Position numbers and translations under genes: made by a program
Notes under the pieces: model-generated
Told to the model about the DNA's origin: nothing
The model's database searches: none
Seen by the model: the letters and a program-made list of their open reading frames with translations, nothing else
Origin: Agriotes lineatus
Taxonomy: Eukaryota; Arthropoda; Insecta; Coleoptera; Elateridae
Assembly: GCA_940337035.1 (NCBI GenBank)
Contig: OW679200.1
Span: 19,013,090-19,077,089 of the forward strand
Reading direction: 5' to 3'
DNA length: 64,000 bases
Part shown: one piece after another, positions 55,367 through 64,000 of the stretch
How the letters are laid out: every line of letters starts with the position of its first letter
Numbering within the stretch: position 1 is the first letter of the stretch

Positions 55367-56275
55367 CAGTGTGGTCCATTAAGTGTGCAACAAATGGGAA
55401 ATTTTTTTATTAGTTGTACAATCGAAATTTAAATATTGCCAAAAGTTAGTGCATGTTCGATAACCATATCAGATGCCCTTAGAATGGCTTCAAGTCAAAC
55501 AATATACAGGGCAGGACAAAAAATATGAAATTCGTTCAAGAACAAAGTTACCTTATTTCAAAAAATATAGCAAAATTTTATTGAGAAAAGTTGTTTAGAA
55601 TTAAAAGATATGCTCAAATACAAAGTCACAGCCTCCTATTCGAATTTTGATTCTTTTTTGGAAAATTTTGTATTACCCCCGTATGATACATATTTTTATT
55701 ATTTTGATTTTATATGTATTTAAAGTAGCCACAACCACATCCCTTTTAAATAACTTTTAGCAACTTGAAGCGTATTTGTAAAATTTACTTGAATTTATAT
55801 TTTTTTAGGTAAGCGTCCACTTCATGTTTGTTGCAACGATATTTAACAGAACTTTAGAATTTCGCAAATATTCTTTTTAACAAGGCAAATGCTTTACTAA
55901 TAATAATTTACATATGAAAAACTCTTAATAAAATCAGAATAATAGAAATATGTATCATACGGGGATAATACAAAATTTTACAAAAAAAGAATCAAAATTC
56001 GAATAGGAGGCCGTGACTTTGTATTTGAGCATAACCTTTGATTCTAAACAACTTTTCTCAATAAAATTTTGCTATAGTTTTTTAAATAAGGTAACTTTAT
56101 TCTTGAACGAATTACATATTTTTTGTCCTGCCCTGTATATTGTTTGACTTGAAGCCATACTAAGGGCATCTGATATGGTTATCGAACATGCACTAACTTT
56201 TGGCGGTATTTAAATTTCGGTTTTACAACTAATAGAAAAATGTCCCATTTGTTGCACACTTAATGGACCACACTG
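55367..56275. mobile_element. Palindromic element 6 (outer) with centre-inserted element
   Basis: Outer ends CAGTGTGGTCCATTAAGTGT and inverse, TA on both sides. Outer arms of about 138 bp end at CAAGTCAAACAA and TTGTTTGACTTG, so without the inner element they would meet as AACAA-TA-TTGTT. The inner element at 55507-56135 occupies exactly that position. Confidence 0.88.
55507..56135. mobile_element. Palindromic element 7, nested at the dyad of element 6
   Basis: Ends CAGGGCAGGACAAAAAATAT and inverse, TA on both sides. Arms of about 215 bp (TCGAATTTTGATTCTTTTTT, ACTTTGTATTTGAGCATA and counterparts) surround a non-palindromic centre at about 55720-55905. No coding capacity. Confidence 0.88.
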
Positions 56276-56284
56276 TATACGTTG

Positions 56285-56600
56285 CGCGTGAATGGAAGTG
56301 ATACTCCCCTATTCTGTTGAACACAATAGGATTGTCCAGCTAGGCTCCCTATATGTATATTGTCGCACAAGTGGTTGAAATAACTTCCTCCAAAAAGAGA
56401 CTTTCCCTTTTGCCTGTTTTATTGATAGTCGAGTCTTTTACGACTGTATTGTGAACCAGGGTTGACCTGCCTTTTCGCCTGGTCTATTGTTAGTCGGGGC
56501 AAAATGGTATTTACGCAACTCTTCCCTTTTGTTGGCCGATATTCCTGCGTTGGCGTCATGGGTTCTGCTGTGCTAGAAATTGCATCGTGACGCTTAGACA
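56285..56600. repeat. Diverged repeat shared with 19660-19980
   Basis: Same block order as the copy in the MED1 intron. It contains an internal partial duplication (CCTTTTGCCTGTTTTATTGA and CCTTTTCGCCTGGTCTATTG) not seen in the other copy. Confidence 0.5.
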
Positions 56601-58345
56601 AGTTAATTTAGATTGTTTACTCAACGACACAAATCAAACTTGATATTACAGATCTTTTTTACTGCACGCGTACAATTGACACTTTCTTTAGAACTGTCAC
56701 ATGGCGAACTACACTTTTACTAGCTCATTTAGTAACGCACTATACAATCACATTTTACATTCTGGTTTATGGCCTTTTCTGGACGAAAGACGTTTTCAGT
56801 TAGTTTATTGCGGCTGCGCTACAGTAGCATTAAAATCATTTTGGAAATGTTTTCATATTAGCTTCAAATTTTACATTAGTCCGCATATTAGTTTTAACAA
56901 TTTTTTCTTTATATGTATGAATTGCTGTGGGTAGAGATTTTCTTTAAAATTATATGAGAAACTATGATTTCTGCATGAAACCGGAAAAATAAGCACATTT
57001 TTTATTAACAAAGGCCTCTAGTTAACAATAACATAATGATACACAAAAAAGCTCACGGCAAGTCTTAAAACTCTTGCTATTACAGCTATTTTTAAGAATT
57101 TAAAACTTTCCGATCTTGGATTCGTTTCTTCCAAGAGTTTCGTCTCGCGGCTTTTGAACAGCTTTGAGTGGTCCTGCCAAGTAGCTTTGTTTACAAAGTA
57201 ACCTAAATTAAAATAGGTTGTAAACACATTCACATCTAATATTTAATTATGATTTTAAAGAACATTTGCCAACAATCTAAAAAGTGGATATGAGTGACGT
57301 TATGTGATTCCAAACTTTTAATCAAAAAGACCTTATTTGTTAATAATTGTATGTAGTTAGGACAAGTTAGTTATAATACGTTAGTTTTAGTTAGATATTG
57401 CATTAATAAAACCTTAAAATATAAAAAATTGGGTTCACATGCGTTATCGTTCATAAGAAAGTCTACGATTTAAGATCCTCAACCAAACTACATGGGATTG
57501 GGTTGAAATTGTATTTACATATAGTCCTTGATTGATATTTGATATTCCATAGCTAAGCTCTGGGTTTAATTTCTTCTTTATATGCCATATTTGATTAACC
57601 ATGGGAAGCATCATCTAAAAATAAAATATTGTTAAAATGTGTGTTAGAAATGCCTTGTTAGTTAGAAAAATTATACACAGGTAATTTGAAGCGTACAAGC
57701 AGAATTTAATACTATTTTCTAGGGCAACAACTGAAACACATATATGTCCACCTGTCAAATCACTTCGATCACAATATTTTCTGTAACTGAAATTGAAATA
57801 TCTTCTAAATTTTTGGTTAGAGCAAGGAATTGAACTGTATTCAATATTGTTATAGTTTAAATTAAATTAATGTTAAGTGTGTTTTATGTAAAGGCGAAAA
57901 ACCCAATATTTTTGGATTAAATTCATGTGACATTAAAACGATTGTAATTTTTGCGACAATGTTGGAATAAGTTACTTTGTGGTTAATGGCGTTTATTTAA
58001 GTTTTGTAATTATTAGTCATTTTTTGGAGTTATGTCTTAATGGTTGAGAATAATCAGATGATTTTTGTATAGAAACTTATAGCAGTATCGGTTGTTATAA
58101 ACAAAACAGTCTCCTATATAAACGTTTGAATGCGGAAGCCAATGGTTAATTGTCATTTTGCTTGTGCTAACATAGGTTGTAAAACTTTGTGCTCCCATAA
58201 ACAAAATAATTGCATAACATATGCCGATTACAAAATTTGTTTTATGTTGTTTACACCTGAAGGTGGCAGTTCCTGATAAAGAAAATAAAAGTTTAATGTT
58301 CATTAAAATTATGCAGCATTTAATTCTAATGTCTGGGTTATGCAG
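56601..58345. other. Unassigned; short frames of unknown meaning
   Basis: Plus-strand 56701-56934 (77 codons) and minus-strand 58037-58303 (88 codons, Cys- and aromatic-rich, hydrophobic segment FVIGICYAIILFMGAQSF) are open, but I recognise no family and no splice or promoter context. Confidence 0.3.
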
Positions 58346-58525
58346 GATGTCTCGTAACTCCCACTAAAGCTTCAGGTAGCAGGCTACGGTAACGCATGAG
58401 AACTCTAAAATGATCAACATACACTCTCTACAGTGTCTAGTTTCCTCATACGAAACATTAAAAGAAAATTACATTTGGAAACAATATTAGGTTAGGTTTG
58501 TTTAATGACACCCTGGGATACCCTG
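58346..58525. mobile_element. Possible decayed CAGGGTG-type element
   Basis: TATG-CAGGATGTCTCGTAACTC on the left and GACACCCTGGGATACCCTG-TATA on the right look like degraded ends of the TA-target group. Internal symmetry is poor. Confidence 0.35.
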
Positions 58526-59345
58526 TATAAGTAAATATTAAGCAAGCAGCCGATTGTAGTTTTACAACCAGGCAAATTTACGTTACTGCCTCAATTTCTA
58601 GCCTTCCTAGTGACAGCAACGTAGTGCTAGTCTGAATGCAAGTAACTGCAATCCTGAGCTTTTTGAAGAGATCCCGCAGCAGAGCATTTTTCCTGGTTTG
58701 TTCAAGAAGTCAGTATCAATAAGCTGCCAATCTTGCCGTTGCAACCAATCTACTCGATAAGATTTCTGTGGTTGAGTTAACGCCAAAAGTTTACCGGCAT
58801 TAGAAGGAAGGTGGGAAATTCTTTCTCGTTTAATTAATTTATATATGGGTTTTGTTGATTTATAAGTAATAATTTTGCGTGACACACCTTGGCGAGGCCA
58901 CATAAGTGAATACTTAAAGAGCTTGAGCGATTAAACGCTAAATTTCGTTTAATTTGTATAGTGCAAGAGCAGCCGAGGATTATCTTTGGTGTTTATTAAA
59001 TTCTTACAGAGTTTCTCAAGTTATGTGTTGTATTTAGTTCCAATTGCGCATACGCAAAGCAATCTGCAATTACTTATTATTATCGTCCCATTACAAGTAT
59101 TTTAATTTCGGCCTTTCACAGACTTATGCATAAAGTGTTTTGGAATAATCACATTTGAGACGTGCTTTTCCAATTTTAATTTTAAGAGTGTTAGTTTTTA
59201 TAAACTTTATAAAAATTATTGTCTTTTCCAGACATTGTTTAACCTTCATATCAGGCAGGACTTGAAAATTTCAAAATATTAAAAAAGTAGTTTACTAAAA
59301 TTACTTTTTTTACAATTTGGCTTGCGCTGTGTCGAAAAACCGGTA
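58526..59345. other. Unassigned; one 98-codon minus-strand frame
   Basis: The minus strand at 58607-58903 is open (MWPRQGVSRKIITYKSTKPI, then LLALTQPQKSYRVDWLQRQD) but shows no motif I know. It may be chance or a lineage-specific exon. Confidence 0.25.
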
Positions 59346-59727
59346 GGTAAAGTAGGTTTTTTTCCTATAAAACTTTTCAAGGTCTAGGTAAAATTGGCAA
59401 AACTGCTTTTTTTAAATTATTAGAAAATTTATTTTTGTCAGGTTTTTCTGTAAACGACTTGTTTCATTTTGACATTTAAAATGAAATTGTCAGCTTTTCT
59501 TTTTTGAAACTGAATGCCCGTAAAAACGGTATCTTTTAAAATTAAGCTTTTGAAGTACATAGAACTTTAATGCCAGATTTTAAATTTTCCACCAATTTTT
59601 AGTTTTAAAAAGTTACTAAAACAAATTCTACCAACATATATTTTTTTAAAGGAATCCAGTTATGCCAACATAAACCCTAAATTATTTGACCTTGAAAGTT
59701 TTTATAGGAAAAAACGTACTTTACCTT
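59346..59727. mobile_element. Palindromic-ended element related to the 'TTTTCTATAATAA' family
   Basis: GGTAAAGTAGGTTTTTTTCC with ACTTTTCAAGGTC is mirrored by GACCTTGAAAGTTTTTATAG and AAAAACGTACTTTACC. Inside, GACATTTAAAATGAAATTGT is also near-palindromic. A distant relative of 17225-17651 and 30311-31016. Confidence 0.65.
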
Positions 59728-59927
59728 TTTATGGCCTAAGCCAGTAACACTTAAAAACGCCCTTGACGACGTCCAATAGGTATTTTAAAACGAACTGTTA
59801 GACAACTTGTCAAGTTTAGATAAAAAAAACGACTAAAGCTACAAATATTTATAACCGTAAAAATGTAATGTACAATTATTAATAAAATGAATATTAACGG
59901 CTAGGGCTGGGTGACATTAAAATTTAA

Positions 59928-60341
59928 CAGGGTTTTAATTAAGTACATAGACAAACATGAAGGGGCGAGTCCTTGATTAATTCGAAGACAAAAAGTTTAT
60001 ATAAACATGGGTCCGCAACGGCTCCGTTTTCAAGATAGAGGGGGTTAAAATTAAAAAATTTCGTATACGAAATGAATGTCAGCCATTTCAATATTGGTAA
60101 ACTGAACCATTTTGAACGGAAAATTCGTTTTAAGAACTACAAATGATTACCTTTACAAAGTCAAGTTGTTTAAGAAAAAAATTACTTCAATAATTTTTCA
60201 AGGCACGCCTTGTTTTATGGAAAACACCCTGTATCTCGAAAACGGAGCCGTTGCGGATGCATGTTTATATGAACTTTTCTTCTTAGAATCCATCAAGGAA
60301 TCGCTCCTTGATGTTTGTTTATGTACTTAATTAACACACTG
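59928..60341. mobile_element. Palindromic element 8, relative of element 3
   Basis: Outer arms TTAATTAAGTACATAGACAA and AACGGCTCCGTTTTCAAGA are those of 11719-12590 (TTAATTAAGTACGTAGACAA, ACGGCTTCCTTTTCAAGA). At the same inner point it has TA-GAGGGGGTTA on the left and AACACCCTG-TA on the right, but the enclosed sequence differs from that in element 3. Confidence 0.78.
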
Positions 60342-60344
60342 TGT

Positions 60345-61010
60345 ATACCGATAAATATCCTAAATATATCGAGATATTGATGAATATCGAATCGATAAAT
60401 ATCGATATTCGATATATTGCTATTCGATATATCGATATTCGATATATCGATATTCGATATGTCGATCTCCAATATTTATCAATATTTCGATAAATATCCT
60501 TAAAATATCGAGATATCGATGACTATTCCCCTCAGATAATATAAACCAATCCCATCAATCAATTTTCAAAATTTGAACCAATCCGGGTCGAATACAGCGA
60601 ATATTTTGCACTAGTGCAATACTCGGGTATTTGCACAAGTGCAATAGCAAGCAATTGCAGGAAGAAAAGCAAACTAACGAGGTACACAAGACATTTCAGA
60701 AAGAAAACTAAAAACTCTTTAAAAATGAATAGTGTGGTATACAAATGATGACATTTCTTCGAGGAATAGCATTGCGATATTCCCCGCGTGCATTCTGTAT
60801 AATTCAAGTAGGTATTTCTCTCGAACGCTTTGCGTTCTCGAGAAATACTCGAATATACAGAATGCACTAGGGATATAACTACTGAATATCGAATCGATAA
60901 ATATCGATATTCGATATTTCGATATTCGTTATATCGATATTCGATATATCCATATCTGATATTTCCATATATGCATATATCGATATGGAAACAATATCGA
61001 TATTTATTGA
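60345..61010. repeat. TCGATATTCGATATA arrays and a long hairpin
   Basis: Two arrays of self-complementary units (ATATCGATATTCGATATATC and variants) flank a segment with a hairpin at about 60789-60868: arms GTGCATTCTGTATA...GTATTTCTCTCGA and the inverse, loop around ACGCTTTGCGT. The arrays serve as subterminal repeats of the hAT-like element. Confidence 0.85.
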
Positions 61011-61035
61011 TATATCGCCCAGCCCTATTGACGGC

Positions 61036-62752
61036 TTATGATGATTATTGAATAATTATCCCACATTATTTGCATTCAAAATAGTTCATATTCGTGTTCA
61101 GTATACAAACAAATTGTAAACGACACCCGGCCGGTATTCGCGTTTATTGCCTTGCTATTTTACGTGTCTCACCCTGATTGTCTCGACCGTGATGTACTAA
61201 CTCGGCCATAAATACTTAGTTACCGGCCTAATTTGGTAAATATCTATTACACTCGGGAATCTAAACGACTATCAACAAAATATTCTACACGATAACAAGA
61301 GAGAGACTACAATTGTCAGACCAACTAACCTAAGTACTCGCAAACGACCCGGACAGTGAACAGAAAATTATAGAATACTTAAAGGACACAGGACTATTTA
61401 ATAAAATTTAGAATATAGTAACTTGAGATTGTACCTTATAATTATTGTACATCAAAGCTGAAGCGCTAATAACCTTCACGGTGGATGCGCCAAATAAATA
61501 ATAATAATAAAATGTTCTACGATTTACAAATAGTGCGGAAGTATGTATTTCAAGCATAATGTATTATGATGCCATTTTCAAACAGTACATGCTGTCGACT
61601 GTTGATGATCTCTGACGTCATTGAAAGTAGGAAGTATTACCAGTTGAACCCTTTAAGTTTAAAGTATATTTAAAAAAAAACAAGTTTGCAAATCTTCAAA
61701 CTCTTCAATGGCTGGAAATTATGTGGACACCCGTTATAACATACCAATACTGCAAAACTGTAGTATATTCGCTAACCTTTTCTCCCCACGTATTGTGGAG
61801 GCTTAATAAATTCAGGTAATTGAATTGAAAGCAGCCTTTAATTTGATCGTTACTCAGTTTAATATTTAAAAAAATTCATCTAGCAGTACGCAGCCGAGTT
61901 CAGGGACGTCAGAACTTGCTACCCATCTAGCACGCACAGCCTGGAAATAGGTAGAATTCTTATTTGCTTATTAATTTTGAAGTACCCCGAGTACTATGGT
62001 AACCAAAATACGTCATACATAATTCGATTATAACCCACAGTTACCAAGCATTGTTTGAAAATAAGTTTGCATATCAAAGTTCCAGTTGATCATGCAGCAC
62101 ATTGTACTACCTATATGTACTAAATATCTGGTAGTAAAACATACACATTATTTCAGTTATATTACAAAGTAACCTAAATGTTTAGATTTCTATTTTTTAA
62201 TACATACCAGGGCCATGGATAGGTATTGTCCTTTATAATTTACTGCGTCTACGGTACATTATAAATATGGTAGGTATATTACAAGTTGCAGTAGATAACA
62301 AGGTAATTATCCATGTTGTTATTAATCATAACAGTTTTTTTATTAGTCTCTTTGATTTAGATTTAAATACTAACGTGAGAGGGCCGGTGGATTTTTTTCA
62401 GTCGACCATATACAGAGTGTTTTTAAGTAAAAATTCTTAAGACTATTTTTAGAATGAACGATGTCGAAAATATTTCCTTTCAATAAATAGTATTTTCCGG
62501 GTATATGAAGAAATCCGTAACGATGGCAAGCTATCCCCCAACCAAAAAGTTTTAGCTAATAAATAAGCACATCTACATAATAGGCAGTGCGTTAATTAGC
62601 TGACTAATGAGTTTCAATTGAAAGCTTATATTTTTAAATTTTATTTTAAGCATTTACTTCAGTTATGTAACGAACGACTTCATGCCATTATTAAGACTGA
62701 AGTATTCAACATTTCGTCCACTTTTTATAAGGAGGTTCATCCGAAGGTAGGC
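61036..62752. other. Unassigned AT-rich DNA
   Basis: A TATA-CAGAGTGTTTTTAAG motif near 62409 may be a lone end of a TA-target element, and ATAATAATAATAAA occurs near 61499. No gene is supported. Confidence 0.3.
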
Positions 62753-62872
62753 AAAAGAGCAAGGTAACTTAGCACGTAAACCACGCCAGAGGTGAAACAC
62801 TTTTGCAAGAGAACGAATAGAAGAGCACGGTAACTCAACGTGCAAACCACGCCACAGGCGAAACACTTGTAA
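62753..62872. repeat. Two-copy tandem duplication, about 62 bp
   Basis: GCAAGGTAACTTAGCACGTA, AACCACGCCAGAGGTGAAAC is followed by GCACGGTAACTCAACGTGCA, AACCACGCCACAGGCGAAAC. The minus-strand translation shows the repeat as CFACGVVCTLSYRALL and CFTSGVVYVLSYLALL. A coding role is unlikely. Confidence 0.75.
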
Positions 62873-63654
62873 CGATCGAAAGGAGAGAGGTGAAATTTGT
62901 AGTGAAGAGTCGTCGCGGTTGAGTGAAGAGGACGGTGAGCGGGGTTTAGAAATTGGCGTTTTCCACGTGGAAGAAAAGAGAAAACCTCCGACTCGATTGA
63001 GATTATTAGAGTGTTTGTAAATTCCAGTAAAAACTGGGAAGAAACCAATGAGCTCATCATGATGAAGCTTGAGTTAAATATACAACTATAATATGAGAGA
63101 GACAATTGTATTAATTTTTAATTAATACAATTTATTATTCTTACTAATTTAAAAAATGACGGTTTACTCTAAGTAGGTAGATCTTCCTGAAATTTTGTAT
63201 ACGGCCATAATGTCTCATTCTGATCAACTTTTCTTAGTAACGTTTTGCTATATTATAAACAAAAATGGTAGTTTACCTGAAAATAAAATAGTTTTCGTTT
63301 CACTGTCAAGCCCGACTTGTTTAAAAAAAACTGAAATTATTCTTAAAATTCTATTCAAATCAAGCAGGGCTTACTACAATCTTAAAATAAAATTTAACAA
63401 TGTTTAGTCTATCGCACCTCTTGTAACATCAATCCTGGGACAACCTGTTTGTAAATCCCAATGGCTTCTCGAATCTTTCTTCTAAAGTAGAATGAGGATT
63501 TGCAGATAACAGAAGTTTGGTCGAAAAGGATGTAATGGCCGGTATCGCGCTGGTGTTTGGCGATGGCTGATGATGAAATGAGACGCGACCTGATGCAAAG
63601 CTAGTGTTCAGAGGTACACGTTTTTACTCAACGTCTTGTTTTATTAATGTATAT
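62873..63654. other. Unassigned DNA
   Basis: Nothing recognised; 63520-63610 is somewhat GC-richer than its surroundings. Confidence 0.3.
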
Positions 63655-63770
63655 GTTACGGTCAAAGTAATAAATGCGTGAATTATTAATAATTACCGGT
63701 AAATATTAATAATAACCGGTTGGTTAGTATTAATAATTGCCGGTAATTATTAATAGTTTTCAGGGAATCA
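63655..63770. repeat. ATTAATAATTACCGGTAA dyad repeat
   Basis: Three imperfect units (AATAATTACCGGTAAATATT, AATAATAACCGGTTGGTTAG, AATAATTGCCGGTAATTATT) spaced about 30 bp, each centred on CCGG with flanking symmetry. Confidence 0.65.
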
Positions 63771-63877
63771 TATAAATAAAGGAGAACGATCCAAAGGTGT
63801 GTGTCCGTCACGACAATTGCAGACGCGATGTCCCCCATTTGCGTTTGCATGAATTTCGCCGTCGCCTCGATTTCGCG

Positions 63878-64000
63878 AACGGGGCGGAGCCCCGAAGTCA
63901 CCCTTGGAGAGGGGCAAAGCCCCGAGGACCCCCTTGAAGAGGGGCGGAGCCCGGAGGGCCACCTTGAAGAGGAGCGAAGCCCCGAAAGCCCCCTTGGAGA
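63878..64000. repeat. GC-rich 30-bp minisatellite, runs off the right edge
   Basis: Four units of 30 bp such as GGGCGGAGCCCCGAAGTCAC-CCTTGGAGAG, each holding a GGGGCxxAGCCCC hairpin. Period 30 keeps any reading frame; on the minus strand the units read as ten-residue repeats (KGDFGAPPRS-like). It contrasts strongly with the AT-rich surroundings and may be the edge of a larger array or element. Confidence 0.85.

Larger units (their letters stand above)
59902..61027. mobile_element. hAT-like non-autonomous element with TCGATA repeats
   Basis: Ends TAGGGCTGGGTGA and its inverse TCGCCCAGCCCTA. Target copies TTAACGGC (59894-59901) and TTGACGGC (61028-61035) are 8 bp with one difference, the hAT hallmark. 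Interior: nested palindromic element 59928-60341, two TCGATATTCGATATA arrays (about 60345-60530 and 60880-61010), and a hairpin at 60789-60868. No transposase. Confidence 0.82.

Noticed and set aside
58037..58303. Possible chemoreceptor exon on the minus strand
   Set aside because: Hydrophobic and Cys/aromatic-rich, but lacks any receptor signature I can point to and has no supporting splice structure.
63655..64000. CRISPR-like array
   Set aside because: Repeats are contiguous with no unique spacers, and the window is plainly eukaryotic.

Overview
This window looks like AT-rich insect genomic DNA. The two host genes I recognise, MED1 and NUDT9, have spliced, metazoan-type exons, and nearly everything else is transposable-element (TE) debris. 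A beetle or similar insect is plausible, but the sequence does not settle the order. I see no bacterial operon structure, rRNA, tRNA or CRISPR.

Layout. About 1-4590: TE debris upstream of a MED1 exon (LINE ORF1 remnant, polypyrimidine minisatellite, a 0.74-kb palindromic element). 4591-6768 (+): a large, fully open MED1 exon. 6769-22033: a 15.3-kb MED1 intron holding an antisense LINE split by an inverted Penelope-like pair, which is itself invaded by two palindromic elements, plus smaller insertions. 22034-23288 (+): the last MED1 exon, recognisable to the C-terminus but broken by about nine small base losses. 23289-36104: decayed mariner-like, pogo-like, gag-like and LINE fragments and many palindromic elements. 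36105-54283 (-): NUDT9, an ADP-ribose pyrophosphatase. Its last exon is separated from the others by a 17.1-kb intron packed with LINEs, a solo LTR, palindromic elements and hAT-like elements. 54284-64000: more palindromic elements, a hAT-like element full of TCGATA repeats, and a GC-rich 30-bp minisatellite running off the right edge.

How the parts relate. MED1 (Mediator subunit, transcription) and NUDT9 (ADP-ribose hydrolysis) face each other and have no evident functional link. The TE layers can be ordered. In the NUDT9 intron, a CR1/Jockey-like LINE was hit by a TA-target palindromic element and by an LTR element; removing both, with one TA and one ACTT target copy, reconnects the LINE reading frame. 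In the MED1 intron, a LINE was hit by a Penelope-like element with a roughly 12-bp target duplication, which was then hit by two palindromic elements.

Most unusual signals. (1) Many large near-perfect palindromes share short CAGGGTG/CCGGGTG-type ends and TA targets although their interiors are unrelated. (2) In three cases a second CAGGGTG-type end pair sits at a TA on the dyad centre of an outer palindrome. (3) Frame breaks in the host exons are all small base losses with intact protein-level conservation, which suggests consensus error more than pseudogenes.
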